This document shows, piece by piece, positions 43,219-53,469 of a stretch of 64,000 bases of DNA. Origin of the DNA: Ianthella basta (taxonomy: Eukaryota; Porifera; Demospongiae; Verongiida; Ianthellidae); NCBI GenBank assembly GCA_964019415.1, contig OZ025869.1:5022882-5086881 (forward strand), given 5' to 3'. Position numbers and translations under genes: made by a program. The notes under the pieces were generated by a model. The model made no database searches. It was given only the letters and a program-made list of their open reading frames with translations, and had not been told where the DNA came from. Each line of letters begins with the position of its first letter. The stretch's first letter is position 1.

Positions 43219-43851
43219 CTAGTTGGAGAGATATGCACTGCGTGCAACCAGGCGAACGTAGCTATACATTATACCTGCCGCTGAATCTGTTATGCAATCT
43301 ACATTTCCTGTTCCCGTTCCTGTTTCTGCCAGTTTCCTGCTTTTCACTTGCCCCTCATACTGTTCAAGCTCCTTCAATTCCTTGAGCTTAATATTCTTCT
43401 GCAATTGTTGCCACTTCACAATCTGCTGCTGAATGTATCCTGCTAGCTTGATTCATTGGAGCAGCAACTACTGAGCTTCTGGAACTGTTGCTGTTATCAC
43501 TGTTGGTGGGCATCTCCTTTGCTGTAGGGAGTTTCTAGACACAGCACATGAAGCCTCACTGACCTTCCTTCTAGCCAGTCACATTTTCTCATCCTTATCC
43601 TCCTGCTGCTTTATTTCTTTTACAAATGCTTCCATGGTTTGATGGTGGCCAGGAGGTAACTTACATGTACTAGAAACCATGTTAGTTTGCGTGAACTTAA
43701 GATTGTGTAGGTGCGTGCTGTTAATGTACTCAGCAAGTTGCAAAGAGTTCCCTGCCTCATGGCTTAAGTTCATATTCCCTATTGCTCCTAGTGTGTCATA
43801 CACAGCGGCAACAAGGCATTCAACAAAATACCCAGGAAGCTTTGTCTTCAT
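43219..43851 (-). pseudogene. Possible coiled-coil protein fragment, unknown
   Basis: A frame at 43851-43579 gives LPGYFVECLVAAVYDTLGAI and HHQTMEAFVKEIKQQEDKDE. After stops and shifts, a helical segment at 43419 gives WQQLQKNIKLKELKELEQYE. The Lys/Glu-rich helix resembles the coiled coils of Harbinger second proteins, but there is no MYB domain, so the family is undecided. Confidence 0.3.
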
Positions 43852-44015
43852 TATACTAATGGCTGCTGTTGTAAGGGATTAATATGAAACTGCTTGTGCC
43901 TCCTTACTCTCAGGCTTATGCTGCACACATACATTGTGAATAATACTTTCGCAGCACATTGTGTCTACTGCAAGCAAATTGTACTCACTATTGCTAACTG
44001 TATCTATATTATTTT

Positions 44016-46164
44016 GGGGCGCCTTCGGCGCCCCTATATTGTTTTCAGATTTAGGTATTCGTATGGCTTCATGTTCGTATATATGTATATATCTATATAT
44101 ATAAAGAGGTAATGAGCAGAACGGTTGTCCGCGAAGTGCTCCCGCGAGCGGCCACCAATTGAGACCAAACTTTCCCAGATTATGGACGCCACACCCGGTC
44201 TCAATCTAAGGGGGGCGACGTGCGCAAAGAAGTCCCTGCCGAGGAGTGCGCGGCGGAAAACCTCCAAACGACCGTCCGCCATCTTTGATTTACGGAGAAA
44301 ATATACGGTTTTCCGCGCACGTTCCTATGCTGCCAATACAAAAGAAGAACCCCAACCGTTGTTCACGAACTCCTCCCGCGAACGTCGACGAAACGTGCCC
44401 AAACGTTCCCAGCTGTTGCACGCTGTACCTCACATCAATATAAGGTGGTAGACGTGCTAACATAAGCTGCTACCAAGGAGCGCGCGGCGATAACCCAGGA
44501 TGAACCGACCGTCGGCCATCTTGGATCTTGGAAGAAAGTATGCCGTATCCTAGGCGTTCGCGCAGGTTCGAGGATTACACCCAAGCTAGCGCGATGCCGA
44601 AGCTGAGAAAAAGGAAAGCGGGGTTGTCTCACACAGAAACCATCAGCTTCTTACAACTATCCATTGTTTGTGTACGGTGATCTTCCATGTAAATTGCATG
44701 CACACATGGTAGGTCAGCCACACTGACATCACCAGGCCAGCCTGGACTATCCTTTGCCAGAGCATGCATGACCAGCCAGTGCATTACTAGCTGGGGCCTG
44801 AGTAGCAATGGCATTACCAGCCTGTGTCCGACCAGCTGGCATATGCCGAGTACACATAGAGACCCACCCTTATGGGTGTGTAAAAATGTTTCCTCCAAAA
44901 ACAAGGGCAGATGTAAGGATGGTGCAGTGCGTACCTGCAAGATATGGCAAAACCACCTGGCGGAAAAACTGTAGTAACAAGGAGGAGGGCCGGTCCATGC
45001 AAAGAGGGGGGGAGGGGCAGTTGGTCCATGCAACAAGGTGGAGGGCCGGTCCATACAAAACCCAGGTCATTAACATGTGCTGACTTTGAATACGTTTTCA
45101 CCATCCCTACATCTGCCAACATTTTGCTGCATTTCTTTGTACATTATATGTCTTTATATTGCAGAAAGTCTGCATGGACATGGTAGGTCGGTCACACTGA
45201 CATCACCAGGCCAGCCTGGACTATCCTTTGCCAGAGCATGCATGACCAGCCAGTGCATTACTAGCTGGGGCCTGAGTAGCAATGGCATTACCAGCCTGTG
45301 TCCGACCAGCTGGCATACGCTGAGCACGCGGAGAGACCTGCCCGAAGGGCAGGTCTGTCCGCTAGTATATATATATATATATATTTCTGTCATTGCAAAT
45401 GGCGGCGCTCACGTCAATCTTTACAAAGCTTTAAATCCTCTCTAATGACGTTTCGCCGTGTTTGAATCGAACGAAATGCTGTCATAAACATGTGTTAATA
45501 GAGTGATACTAATAAAAAGCCTAAGGAACGTCTCTTCTGCGAGATACAGCTCCAATTATCACTGACGGACATTGTAAAATGGCCGCGCGTTCGACGCTTA
45601 CTGTTTGCTAGGCTCAAAACCATCTTTCTTTAGATTTCGCCGTGTATCCAAAGAACGCAAAGTGTTTCTAGAACATGTTTAAGTAATAGTATTGTGGTAG
45701 GAAGCTTACTTAACTGTTTTTCGGCGAGATACAGCCCTAAATACAACAGAAGTCTAGTGACCCGTAGGCCAATAATGGGAGACCAGCGAGTCATGACACA
45801 TAATTATAGCCATGATTCGCTCATAGTGTCATCATAGGGTAGCCTTTTAGCCAGCACACTCCTCCTCCAGGCACAAAGTAACAATTGCTCATTCAGAATG
45901 TCATATAGATCAAAAAGCAGTAGGCAAACATTTGACAGTTTGGTAGGGATGCTTTCACTGGATATGACTGGCTGCTCTGGAGACTTGAAACTCTTGCAAA
46001 CCCAACGGTCTAGTGTGTCTTGATGTATCTTTCAGGCCAACAACAATACTGTACCCCCAACTATCTGATTTACTGAACGTACATGGGATAATTGCTAGCA
46101 AGTAGTTCGAGGTTCAGGGGCGCCCTGGCGCCCCACGAGTTTTTTAACTCGAAATACTTGTTTT
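44016..46164 (-). mobile_element. GGCGCC-hairpin-end element, copy B, split by a Helitron
   Basis: Inverted relative to copy A (29271-30101). It starts GGGGCGCCTTCGGCGCCCC and ends CACGAGTTTTTTAACTCG then AAATACTTGTT. TTATTTT occurs at 44009-44015 and 46165-46171, a likely 7-bp target duplication. Without the nested Helitron it would be 875 bp, close to 831 bp for copy A. The right part (45380-46140) has the same diverged direct units with TTCTGCGAGATACAGC-type motifs. Confidence 0.78.
44092..45365 (+). mobile_element. Non-autonomous Helitron
   Basis: The 5' end is TCTATATATATAAAG. The 3' end has an arm pair GACCTGCCC and GGGCAGGTC with a GAA loop, then TGTCCG and the terminal CTAG. It sits between A (44091) and T (45366), the Helitron target. 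The flanks join into the (AT)n run present uninterrupted in the paralogous copy A at 30013-30039, which serves as an empty site. Inside, about 165 bp is directly repeated (44700-44865 and 45178-45340), and 44120-44580 has diverged units with CGACCGTCSGCCATCTT. No Rep/helicase gene is present. Confidence 0.88.
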
Positions 46165-46172
46165 TTATTTTA

Positions 46173-46435
46173 CAGAAAAAGGACACTCAGTCATCAGTTT
46201 ACGAGATCAACTGAAGCAAAATGAGATTGCAATCTCAACAGTTAATTAGTAGCTATTGTAGTACATTTATTCCTTTTTTCTTATTGTTTTTAGATCAGAA
46301 TCATAGTGAACATTGCTGCAGAAAAACAAAAAAGGAATAAATATACTACAACAGCTACTAATCAACTGCCGAGATTGTAATCTCACTTTGCTCTAGTTGA
46401 TCTCATAAACCGATGATTGAGTGTCCTTTTTCTGC
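46173..46435. mobile_element. MITE with about 105-bp inverted repeats
   Basis: The arms start CAGAAAAAGGACACTCA and pair along nearly their whole length, leaving a short centre with TTGTTTTTAGATCAG. No coding frame. The target duplication is ambiguous (TTA on both sides with one extra C). Confidence 0.8.
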
Positions 46436-46440
46436 TTAGT

Positions 46441-46985
46441 CTTCAGTCCATCTTAGCCGCTGCCACCCCAGAGTACCCTGCTATAAAATGTTGATAATGA
46501 GATGCTAAGCCCAAAAAGCTCTTGACATCTCTAACGCAAGCAGGTCTGGGCCACGTTACAATAGCTTCAATCTTTCCTGGATCAGGTACAACTCTATGGA
46601 CACTCACAACGTGACCTAGGTACTTCACCTCCTTTTGGAACAGAATGCATTTCTTTGGTTCAACTTCAGTCTTGTGGCTTTCAACCTCTGAAACACTGTT
46701 CGCAAGTTTTCAATCTGCTGATTTAAAAAAGGGCTATGCTGGTTTGGATGCCAGACAACACTTGCTCTATTAAACGTTCAAAAGTTGCTGGGGCATTACA
46801 TAGACCACACGGCATTACAATGAACTGCCACAAACCTGTACCTGTTGAGAAAGCTGTTTTCTCCTTGCCATCTTCCTCCAGTGGGACCTGCCAGTAGCCG
46901 CTCTTCAGATCCAGTGTGGAGAACCACTGTGCCCCAGACATGGAAGGATATTCAGCAATGAATAGGGGCTGTGACAAAGTTGTAC
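46441..46985 (-). pseudogene. Ty3/Gypsy reverse transcriptase fragment
   Basis: The minus strand gives WFSTLDLKSGYWQVPLEEDG, KTAFSTGTGLWQFIVMPCGL and NAPATFERLIEQVL (RT fingers and palm, block with LDLKSGYWQ). After the loss of the YVDD region and several stops it gives KYLGHVVSVHRVVPDPGKIE and VKSFLGLASHYQHFI (RT thumb). The YxDD catalytic pair is missing at the junction (IQTSIALF). The upstream and downstream parts of pol are absent, and the MITE abuts its C-terminal side. Confidence 0.88.
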
Positions 46986-46989
46986 ATAG

Positions 46990-47740
46990 TGCAACAGCGT
47001 GAAATTTTTAAGAGAGAGTTAAGATGTCATCTTACTCTAGGACAGCCAGCCATGGCAGTGTGACCCTCATTCTAGCGTAGTTTGTTCCTATGTCCTGATC
47101 CTCCACAACCTCTTGTACTGCAACTCTTCGCTTTCTTTGCTGGTGGTACAGGTATTTGATTTGTAGATGATCAGGCCCATAGGAAGCATTTAGATTATGA
47201 TATGGCTTTAATTGCGGGAGTCATGCACGTTTGATACCTGGACTTATTCCTGACAGTTGTAGAGGTTGAGGATGTAACAGTAGCAGTTGAAGAGGATGAA
47301 GTGGATATTGTGACATAATGGTTGGCCAACAATGCCTGCCAACGTCTTGGTAAGTCTCGGCTAAGTTGGCAAGAACGACAGAGCATCCTCGCGTACACTT
47401 AGTTTCTCTATCTTGTCTCTTGGGACGCGCTACTGTGCCTGATACGTCTTCTTCCAAAATACTGCTTTTTGTTGCTACCTAAACTTGTTAGTAAGCTGGT
47501 TGGCATAGAAGCACTGTTCCTCCCTCTATCCAAAATGTAGTGCTCCACTCTTCTCTTTATTTGGAGGCTGTAGATGCTCCCTTGAGCAGGGTTGAAGTTA
47601 CATGTGTATCTTCGCTATCTTCATCGAAAGTGTTGATCAAATTCGCGGTCATAACTACCACTAGGAACCAACTATTTTCAAGGGGTAAACCGCTGCTGAT
47701 AGAGGGATCCCTGGTCAGCATATGTACCAAGTATGGCAGT
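46990..47740. other. No gene recognised
   Basis: Short frames on both strands, with a Ser/Thr-rich one at 47195-47398. No similarity that I can name. Confidence 0.3.
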
Positions 47741-47954
47741 GACTAGTCTGGCCTGCTAGACCGTCCCGTAAGCGCCCTGTAGGCGCGGAAGGGAAGGGGT
47801 GGTCTAGCGGCACTCTAGATTAGTTCACACCTCGAGGACCAAACCAATATTCATAGGTTGGTTTGACCACAGGAATGCACTGAAGTTAATTATATCTGAC
47901 TCCTGTATCTCGCTCACAAACGAAGAATTCGTCTTGCAGAAGGGAAATAATGGA

Positions 47955-48525
47955 TTGTTCAAAGTTGTTTGACTCACACCTCATGGATTCTCTCCGAACT
48001 ATTGGAAAGTCGGATTTACTCCTAAGCAGTCACCAGAAAGAAACCCTCCAGTCTGTACTAGCAGAAAGGGACACTTCGTGAGCCTTCCAACGGGACATGG
48101 CAAATTGGTCGTCTTTGAGTAACGCCTCATCTTTGCGCCTTCAAGCAACATGCTTCTCCTTCAGCAGTGTTGGTGATATCGCCGTTGATTGCGCTGATGG
48201 AGACACAAATTAGCGATTTACGTTGAAGAGGACAGGAGGCCACGCGCTTGATCGGCTCACAGGGTGGCAGTTGTGAGAAGACAGCAAGGTACATATTTGC
48301 ATCCCCTGAAGTACTCAAGGAGCCACAGTGGAAGATGCTCCTACTGGACTCTCGTTTCATCGATTGCTTGAAGGCTATTTTTATAGATGAAGCCCATTGT
48401 ATCAAGAGTTGTGGTAGTGGTAAGATACCCTTTCGAGAGGAATATGGCAGACTGGCTACGTTTCGTTCATTTGTGCCAAAGTCGGTGCCTTTCGTTGCTT
48501 TAACCCAACATGCTCTTGATTGGCT
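47955..48525 (+). pseudogene. RecQ-like helicase fragment (copy 1)
   Basis: The plus strand encodes LLLSSHQKETLQSVLAERDT and then, after a shift, the Walker A block FVSLPTGHGKLVVFE. Next come SAVLVISPLIALMETQISDL, one TGA, then ARYIFASPEVLKEP, and the Walker B block KAIFIDEAHCIKSCGSGK with FREEYGRLATFRSFVP. This is the order of motifs I, Ia and II of RecQ-family SF2 helicases (DEAH with a following HCI). The Walker A lysine and the DEAH residues are present, but a stop and two frameshifts make it a pseudogene. The motif III to VI half and the RecQ C-terminal zinc region are missing after 48525. Confidence 0.78.
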
Positions 48526-48599
48526 GAGCAAACGTCATCTTTCTGGCAGACATTCTCTGTTAGAATACTTTTGCAAGCAGGTGACCTGGTAGGGGTGGG

Positions 48600-48918
48600 T
48601 ATTCTCGAGGCGTGGGGCTGGATGGTTCATGTGATGCTTTGTCCCGAAAAAAAACGACCTCGACCTTGCTAGTCTTTCTTTTAATGACTCCTTTTTCGCT
48701 GCCACATCATCGTTCCTGACTAGAAGGACAAGGTCGTAGCAACTCTTGCAAAGCCTCGTAGGTGCATCTTCCCGGACTTCATTTCTGCTGTCAGTCTTGG
48801 TAAAGAGAAAAAGAGCATGACCTGCAGCGGTGAGTCCTTCATTGGTGCTCTTGCAAAGAAGGTAGCTGTTCTCGTCAAGCGAGTGGAGACAAATATGGCA
48901 AAATCTTGCATTCTTCAT
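48600..48918 (-). pseudogene. ZAD-like zinc domain protein, N-terminal part (copy 1)
   Basis: From MKNARFCHICLHSLDENSYL the frame gives a first Cys pair (CHIC), a middle with FLFTKTDSRNEVREDAPTRL and the second pair CKSCYDLVLLV. A basic helix follows (AKKESLKERLARSRS). The CxxC...CxxC arrangement over about 60 residues is that of ZAD-like dimerising zinc domains. In sponge genomes such N-terminal domains are found in multi-copy proteins of unknown role. The frame continues to 48535, but similarity ends near 48600. It faces the RecQ fragment tail to tail. Confidence 0.55.
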
Positions 48919-49056
48919 TGCTAACGGAACTAATTGCGAGAGAGCGCAGCTGAGTAGACTTCAAAGAGGTAATGCGGTAGGTTATTCAGGTGGACCTGTG
49001 TCATGGTGGATCTGAGATATGTCTTGAGTCGCCTTAATGCAGTTGCACTCACTCAC

Positions 49057-49340
49057 TCAGCATTTGTTGATGAAAACCCAATTACTAGGGCTGAGGCTGG
49101 CAAAGTAAGTCTTGATAGCCTTCATGCTTGGACCCGACTCTTGTGAACTGAATTTGTTTGAAAGCAATTCCAGTTGTGTACTCAATCTCGATAGGTTGAA
49201 GTTGTCTCCACAGGTATCAAGCATGATCTTCATGTCCTCCCAAATGTCCTCCCTCCTAGCTGCCCTCATCAGTAAGTTCTCGAGTCTCACTAAAATACGG
49301 TATCCGAGCTGATTGAAGCGATCATTGATAGCACTGATGA
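49057..49340 (-). pseudogene. hAT transposase C-terminal fragment
   Basis: The minus strand reads INDRFNQLGYRILVRLENLL, ARREDIWEDMKIML, then FNLSRLSTQLELLSNKFSSQ and IKTYFASLSPSNW. This is the region before the dimerisation helix in ZMYM6-like hAT transposases (RF-Q-GY----LE-LLL, L--QLE-L). The catalytic part is absent. Confidence 0.65.
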
Positions 49341-49654
49341 TGAAGTCTAGAATTACGTAGTACTGCTGTTGCTACAAATCTTTGCCCACTTCATGATTGA
49401 ACCCGACACTACACCAACTCTGCTAAGATGGAACCGAGGATGGAACGAAAACCCCATGAATAGTGACATGAAATAGGACGCGAGGACACTTGTGAAATAC
49501 TTCTGTTTTGAGCAGCTCAGGTGATTGTCTAGTCTAGCAACCAACCCCCTATCCGCCTGGGGGCGCTTAGCTTCCTTACGCAGTGGAGAGGGTCTAGAGC
49601 TTCTCACTATGCATGTTGCAATTGCAATTGTTATCTTAACGGGATACTTTATCT

Positions 49655-49796
49655 AAACTACGCAACTGTAGTTTTAATACGTACTTCGAACCTGCTTGAC
49701 GAGGCCCTGTGCGAGAACACGCCTAGCACTGTCTGCCGCAAGTGCAGATACAAACTGTTACGCCTCGAGAAGTTGAAGGAGTATGAAGAGGTTAAG
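49655..49796 (+). pseudogene. ZAD-like zinc domain fragment (copy 2)
   Basis: The plus strand reads VVLIRTSNLLDEALCENTPS and TVCRKCRYKLLRLEKLKEYE. This keeps the second Cys pair (CRKC) and the following helix of the ZAD-like domain seen at 48600-48918. The first Cys pair would lie upstream, where the frame is closed, probably in a lost or separate exon. It ends at the deletion junction. Confidence 0.5.
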
Positions 49797-50172
49797 GGCA
49801 AGGCATAAGAGCGAGCAAAGGACTTACTACCAGTACGCTCGGTACTCCAGTAGCCGCTTTTCCGAGTCGCTCCAAGATAAAATAAGTGCAGAAAGGCAGC
49901 ACCTGGAAAATCAACGACTTCCCGTATCCTGTCGGTAAGTTCACAAAGACATCTCGTCCTTGGAGAGTTGCTTCCACTGCCTGCGCTTGGATTGTCTTTG
50001 CACGAGGATGTCCAAACGCCTGGAGACAATGAGCAATCGCCGCTGAAATAATCGAAGGCTCTCTCTCTACCTCAGAAGCCCACAGCGTGCACAGGGCCAT
50101 CGCTCCAAGCATACATAACACCTCGTGATTACGACATTGAACTATGAATACTACTGACACGATTCGTGTCAA
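49797..50172 (-). pseudogene. RecQ-like helicase N-terminal fragment (copy 2)
   Basis: The minus strand reads AAIAHCLQAFGHPRAKTIQA, QAVEATLQGRDVFVNLPTGY (continuing GKSLIFQVLP) and SVLVVSPLLALM. These are RecQ motif 0 (the FG--R--Q block), motif I (PTGYGKS) and motif Ia. The frame is open and intact to the deletion junction at 49797, where motif II would follow later. It keeps the family's N-terminal residues, so this fragment is less decayed than copy 1. Confidence 0.82.
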
Positions 50173-50272
50173 TTGTATTCATAACCGTGCAATGTTTCTT
50201 AGACCCTCTTTGCTCCCCGGGCGCTTGCGCCTGGGGGCAAAGTGGGGCTAGCACGCTAGACTAGTGATTGTC

Positions 50273-50929
50273 TTGATTACATAGAGCGAGAATGAGTACA
50301 ATAGTAGTTGATATTCCTCATTTCAGATAATTCAACTATGCAAGTATCTGCCAGTCTGCTTTCCTTCAATTTTTCCAAGTCTGCCTGAAAAGCTGGTACG
50401 GCTGCAGCTGTGGCTGCCGTACCAATTCCTATTGTCTTTATGATAGATGTGAGACTTGTGATTGCGCTGCTGCTTCTAGTCATAATTCAGATGCAGACTT
50501 AGTTTCTTGTTCTCGAGTTTCTGGTGCACCCAAAAATGAGATATGCCGGAGTTACTTACAGAGCACTGAACCTCAGAAACGAGATCTTCAATATCTGCTG
50601 TAGGTGTTTTTGGCAATGATACCAGTGGAGTCACTGCAGTAGATTTGCTTGATGTTGATGTCATTGGTTTGCCATATTCTGCCTTTCTGAAAGAAGCCTC
50701 CTTTAGGGGCTTAGGCTGCACTACTCGTTTCGGAGGCACATGCCATTGCTGCAGTCGCCCAGTAGATGATGTGTTGGCAGGGAGATGGGTGTGTTTCTGT
50801 CACATTCTATCATCTAAATAAAACATTAGTGCAGCTACATGAATGCATGCTTCTCCCAACACATGAACACTGGGCAGCAACAACTGTGTCATTCTGCCTT
50901 TAAACCAAGTACGTGAAATATGTAGTACC
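50273..50929. other. Open frames without recognised family
   Basis: Minus-strand frames at 50277-50483 (FQADLEKLKESRLAD) and 50476-50739 (Lys/Ser-rich start MPPKRVVQPKPLKE) could be exons of one protein, but no domain is identified and splice sites were not convincing. Confidence 0.25.
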
Positions 50930-51532
50930 TGCTTTCAGTGGCAGTGGCAGTGAGCTTTAATGGCAACAAGCTCACTAGCAGGAATGTGACAGGTGTACAC
51001 ATTCCTAACCAGGTCATCTTCAAAATATCGGTAAGCTTTCAGTGATTTGAAGGCCTTCAAACTCCCACGATCGATTGAACGTTATGTTGCGTGAAGACTC
51101 AAGATAGGTGTACAAATTTGCAAAAGTGAAGTTGCTCAAACCTTTCAGAGATTTGGTTCAGTCCTTGGCTTGCTCCAGAATATCTCTTGTCTTTCCTAGC
51201 GATGCTACAGCACCCGTCAATTCCTCATCCTCGTCCATGCTTACGCTGTTGTCGCTCCTCCACTTCTCCAGCACTCTACCAATCAGTTTGGGCTTGTTCC
51301 TGCTTGATTTTAGCCTGGATTTATTGCGAAGTTGCACTAGGTTGGTTTTCTTCAAGCCACGTAGCATCTGCAGTTCTGCATCACTGGACGACTTCTCGAA
51401 GCCGATTATGGTTTCAACTAATGCGAGAACAGGCATTGCAAACACTTGGCCAACACGTGCAAAGGCCTTTTTGCCAACATATCCAGTGTTGCACAAAGTT
51501 AGTGATGTTTTGTGAAGTTGTCTATAGGACAC
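50930..51532 (-). pseudogene. YqaJ/SWIM-associated repetitive protein fragment
   Basis: From 51532 the frame reads VGQVFAMPVLALVETIIGFE, LRGLKKTNLVQLRNKSRLKS and a Ser/Asp-rich stretch. After a TGA at 51158 and a shift it continues GLSNFTFANLYTYLES and SLKAYRYFEDDLVRNVYTCH. The FT---Y-YL and KAYRYFEDG-V blocks precede the SWIM and YqaJ exonuclease domains in multi-copy cnidarian and sponge proteins. Those downstream domains are missing. A Cys/His stretch (KAHCHCH) ends the similarity. Confidence 0.45.
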
Positions 51533-52001
51533 GGGTATGCATTGTGCACTTGTATACAGTAGTGCCTTCCTATGGTGGTTACTTAGATAAGAGGTCTCCA
51601 GGCCATTGCTGAAGGGTGCAGAACCCCTCCCCTGTACCCATCTTCAGTGTGTTTGGTACTGTTGTAGTGGGTGAAATAGTGCTATCATGCAGTGTATCTT
51701 TCTTTAGTCTAATTCTGCTAATCACATTGGGTCAGTACCACTGTTGGGTCTGGAGGTTAACCATCCTTCCCATTGCTAGTATAAGCTACTCACCCCTGAC
51801 TTGAGCAATTGCTTGGGCATGCCTCTCAGCTTCCTTCTCCAATCTTGGTATATCTTAGTCTCTCACCCGCTGACCCGCTTCCGTCTGAAAAGAGTATGGA
51901 GCTGCTGCTGATAATCCCCAAAAGGCAGTGTCAATTCGGGAGGAAATGAAAAGACCAATGATGATGAACATAGAAATGATGGTGATTAAAACAAGCAGAG
52001 A

Positions 52002-52720
52002 TTGAATACATTACTGAAAAACAAACATGATGCTGCTGCACAATGTTTATCAGTTTGTGGAACGGACCTTACAACAGAAACACAAAAAGCCATTGCAATT
52101 CATGCTTTCATGCAAGCATACAACTCTGGGATGGGAATAGTGAAAGCTGCTGAGATGAGTGCAGACATTGTTGGTGTTTGCTCCAAATCTGTACGTACCT
52201 GGACAACAGATTTCGGGTATTTGTACAAATTTTCAAAAACAGATTTTCCAGAAGCAGCAAAGCAGTGCCCAGTGGATGAAGACTTCATCCAAAACCTTAT
52301 GTCCAGTAAGCTTGCAGGTGATGCATTGAACGTCAAGTCAATGAATGTGAGCCTGGGAGGCAAACAAGCAAAACTGAGAGATACAGTCTGGCAAGTTCAT
52401 CTTTAACATTTCCCTCATTCCGATGGCCGACCAAAAGGGATGAAACTCATCCTTGAGTAGCATGGCATTGATACCACGGGCTGGACAGCAAAAGAAATGT
52501 GAGCAACGCTGGCATCACATGAAGATTTTAGGGGCCAAAAAACTGTGAGAAAGCAGTAGAAGAGAGGAATCACATCTGCATTTTCATACCCAAGTTCTCC
52601 TGTGAACTTAACCCTATAGAAAGAGTATGGTGCCATGCTAAGAAACATGTGAGAGCCAACTGCAATGGTACTGTACCTGCGTCTGAGGAAACTAGTACCT
52701 GAATCACCAATGAGGACTGA
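52002..52720 (+). pseudogene. IS630-type DDE transposase, internally deleted
   Basis: The N-terminal part reads TTETQKAIAIHAFMQAYNSG, IVKAAEMSADIVGVCSKSVR and TWTTDFGYLY, a helix-turn-helix region. Directly after FPEAAKQCPVDEDFIQNL the frame jumps to ALNVKSMNVSLGGKQAKLRD and TVWQ, which in full-length relatives lies after the second catalytic Asp. Shifts and stops later it gives GRPKGMKLILE, GIDTTGWTAKEM and, near 52600, CELNPIERVW with the catalytic Glu. The family is a Tc1/IS630-like DDE group common in sponges and cnidarians. The first two catalytic Asp blocks are deleted. Confidence 0.65.
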
Positions 52721-52869
52721 AATCCTTTAATTCCTCAATGCCTGTGTCCAGTGCTCCCTGTGCAGCATTTATTATCTTGTCATTTAGACACTTGCTGGTT
52801 GACTCTATCATGTAGAGTGTGGCGTCAATAATCGGAAGTCATTAATAATCGGTAACCAGATCTCGGTCG

Positions 52870-53460
52870 TTACAGCTTCTTTTGCACGATTCTTGGTGCA
52901 CATATAGAGGAGAGGTATTTAAGAGAGTGCAGAACATCAGCAGTCTCCAGCCCAAGTTGTGACAGCACAACTCTGCGGTCAGTGGGATAAACTCCTGCAG
53001 TGCTGAAGCATCCAATGACGTTGGACATGTCCATCCCCTTTATCCAAGCTGATTGGAATACACTCATGAAGTTCTTCAGCATCATAACCTTTCCAGGGCT
53101 CCTGGTCTAAAACTGATGGCACCCTTGCATCCAGTGCTCCTTTAATGAGGAGAATATGCCATTGTCCAGGGCTGGAGAACATGAGTGGTGTGTGGAGGTA
53201 AGCAGAAAATGATTTCCTCTTCTGCAGCCATACATATGGTATTTAGGTTGTAATGAGATGAGTGGCCATCTAAGAAGAGAAGTGGCCGACTGGATGGTGC
53301 ATGCACCAGGAAGTGGTTCTTGAACCCACTCATGAAACAATTCAGCATTCATCCATCCACCGTTAGATAAAGCATAGAAGGTTCCCAGAACTTCTCCCGT
53401 GGTCATTTTGTTCTGAAGGTGTTTCTGGTCAAAGATGACTGCTCTTTCTAAACTTCAGTT
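52870..53460 (-). pseudogene. Pogo/Tigger DDE domain fragment
   Basis: The minus strand reads NGGWMNAELFHEWV, then in a second frame HAPSSRPLLFLDGHSSHYNL with the second catalytic Asp (LDGH), EEEIIFCLPPHTTHVLQPWT, then KEHWMQG and MSVFQSAWIKGMDMSNVIGC followed by FSTAGVYP. The LDGH-SH and LPPHTTH-LQPLD signature is that of the DDE_1 domain of pogo/Tigger transposases. Frames change about three times in 550 bases, and the first catalytic Asp block is missing, so it is a remnant. It may be from the same family as the HTH piece at 33880. Confidence 0.8.
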
Positions 53461-53469
53461 AGTCCTAGC

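Larger units (their letters stand above)
47744..48918. mobile_element. ZAD-RecQ element, copy 1 (left end and two genes)
   Basis: The left end TAGTCTGGCCTGCTAGACC matches the inverted right end of copy 2 (TAGTCTAGCGTGCTAGCCC). A hairpin (GCGCC, loop TGTA, GGCGC) follows at 47771-47784. Inside, a RecQ-like gene runs rightward from the end and a ZAD-like gene runs leftward, so the two genes converge. The right terminus was not found. A hAT fragment occupies 49057-49340 where it might be. Confidence 0.6.
49530..50263. mobile_element. ZAD-RecQ element, copy 2, internally deleted, 9-bp duplication
   Basis: The termini are TAGTCTAGC (49530-49538) and GCTAGACTA (50255-50263). GTGATTGTC lies directly outside both ends (49521-49529 and 50264-50272), a perfect 9-bp target duplication. 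Hairpin-forming GC-rich blocks (GCCTGGGGGC; GGGCGCTTGCGCC) lie just inside each end. The interior is the start of a ZAD-like gene from the left and the start of a RecQ-like gene from the right, abutting near 49796. It is therefore a deletion derivative of a larger two-gene element whose genes converge, in the same arrangement as copy 1 but inverted. Confidence 0.75.
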
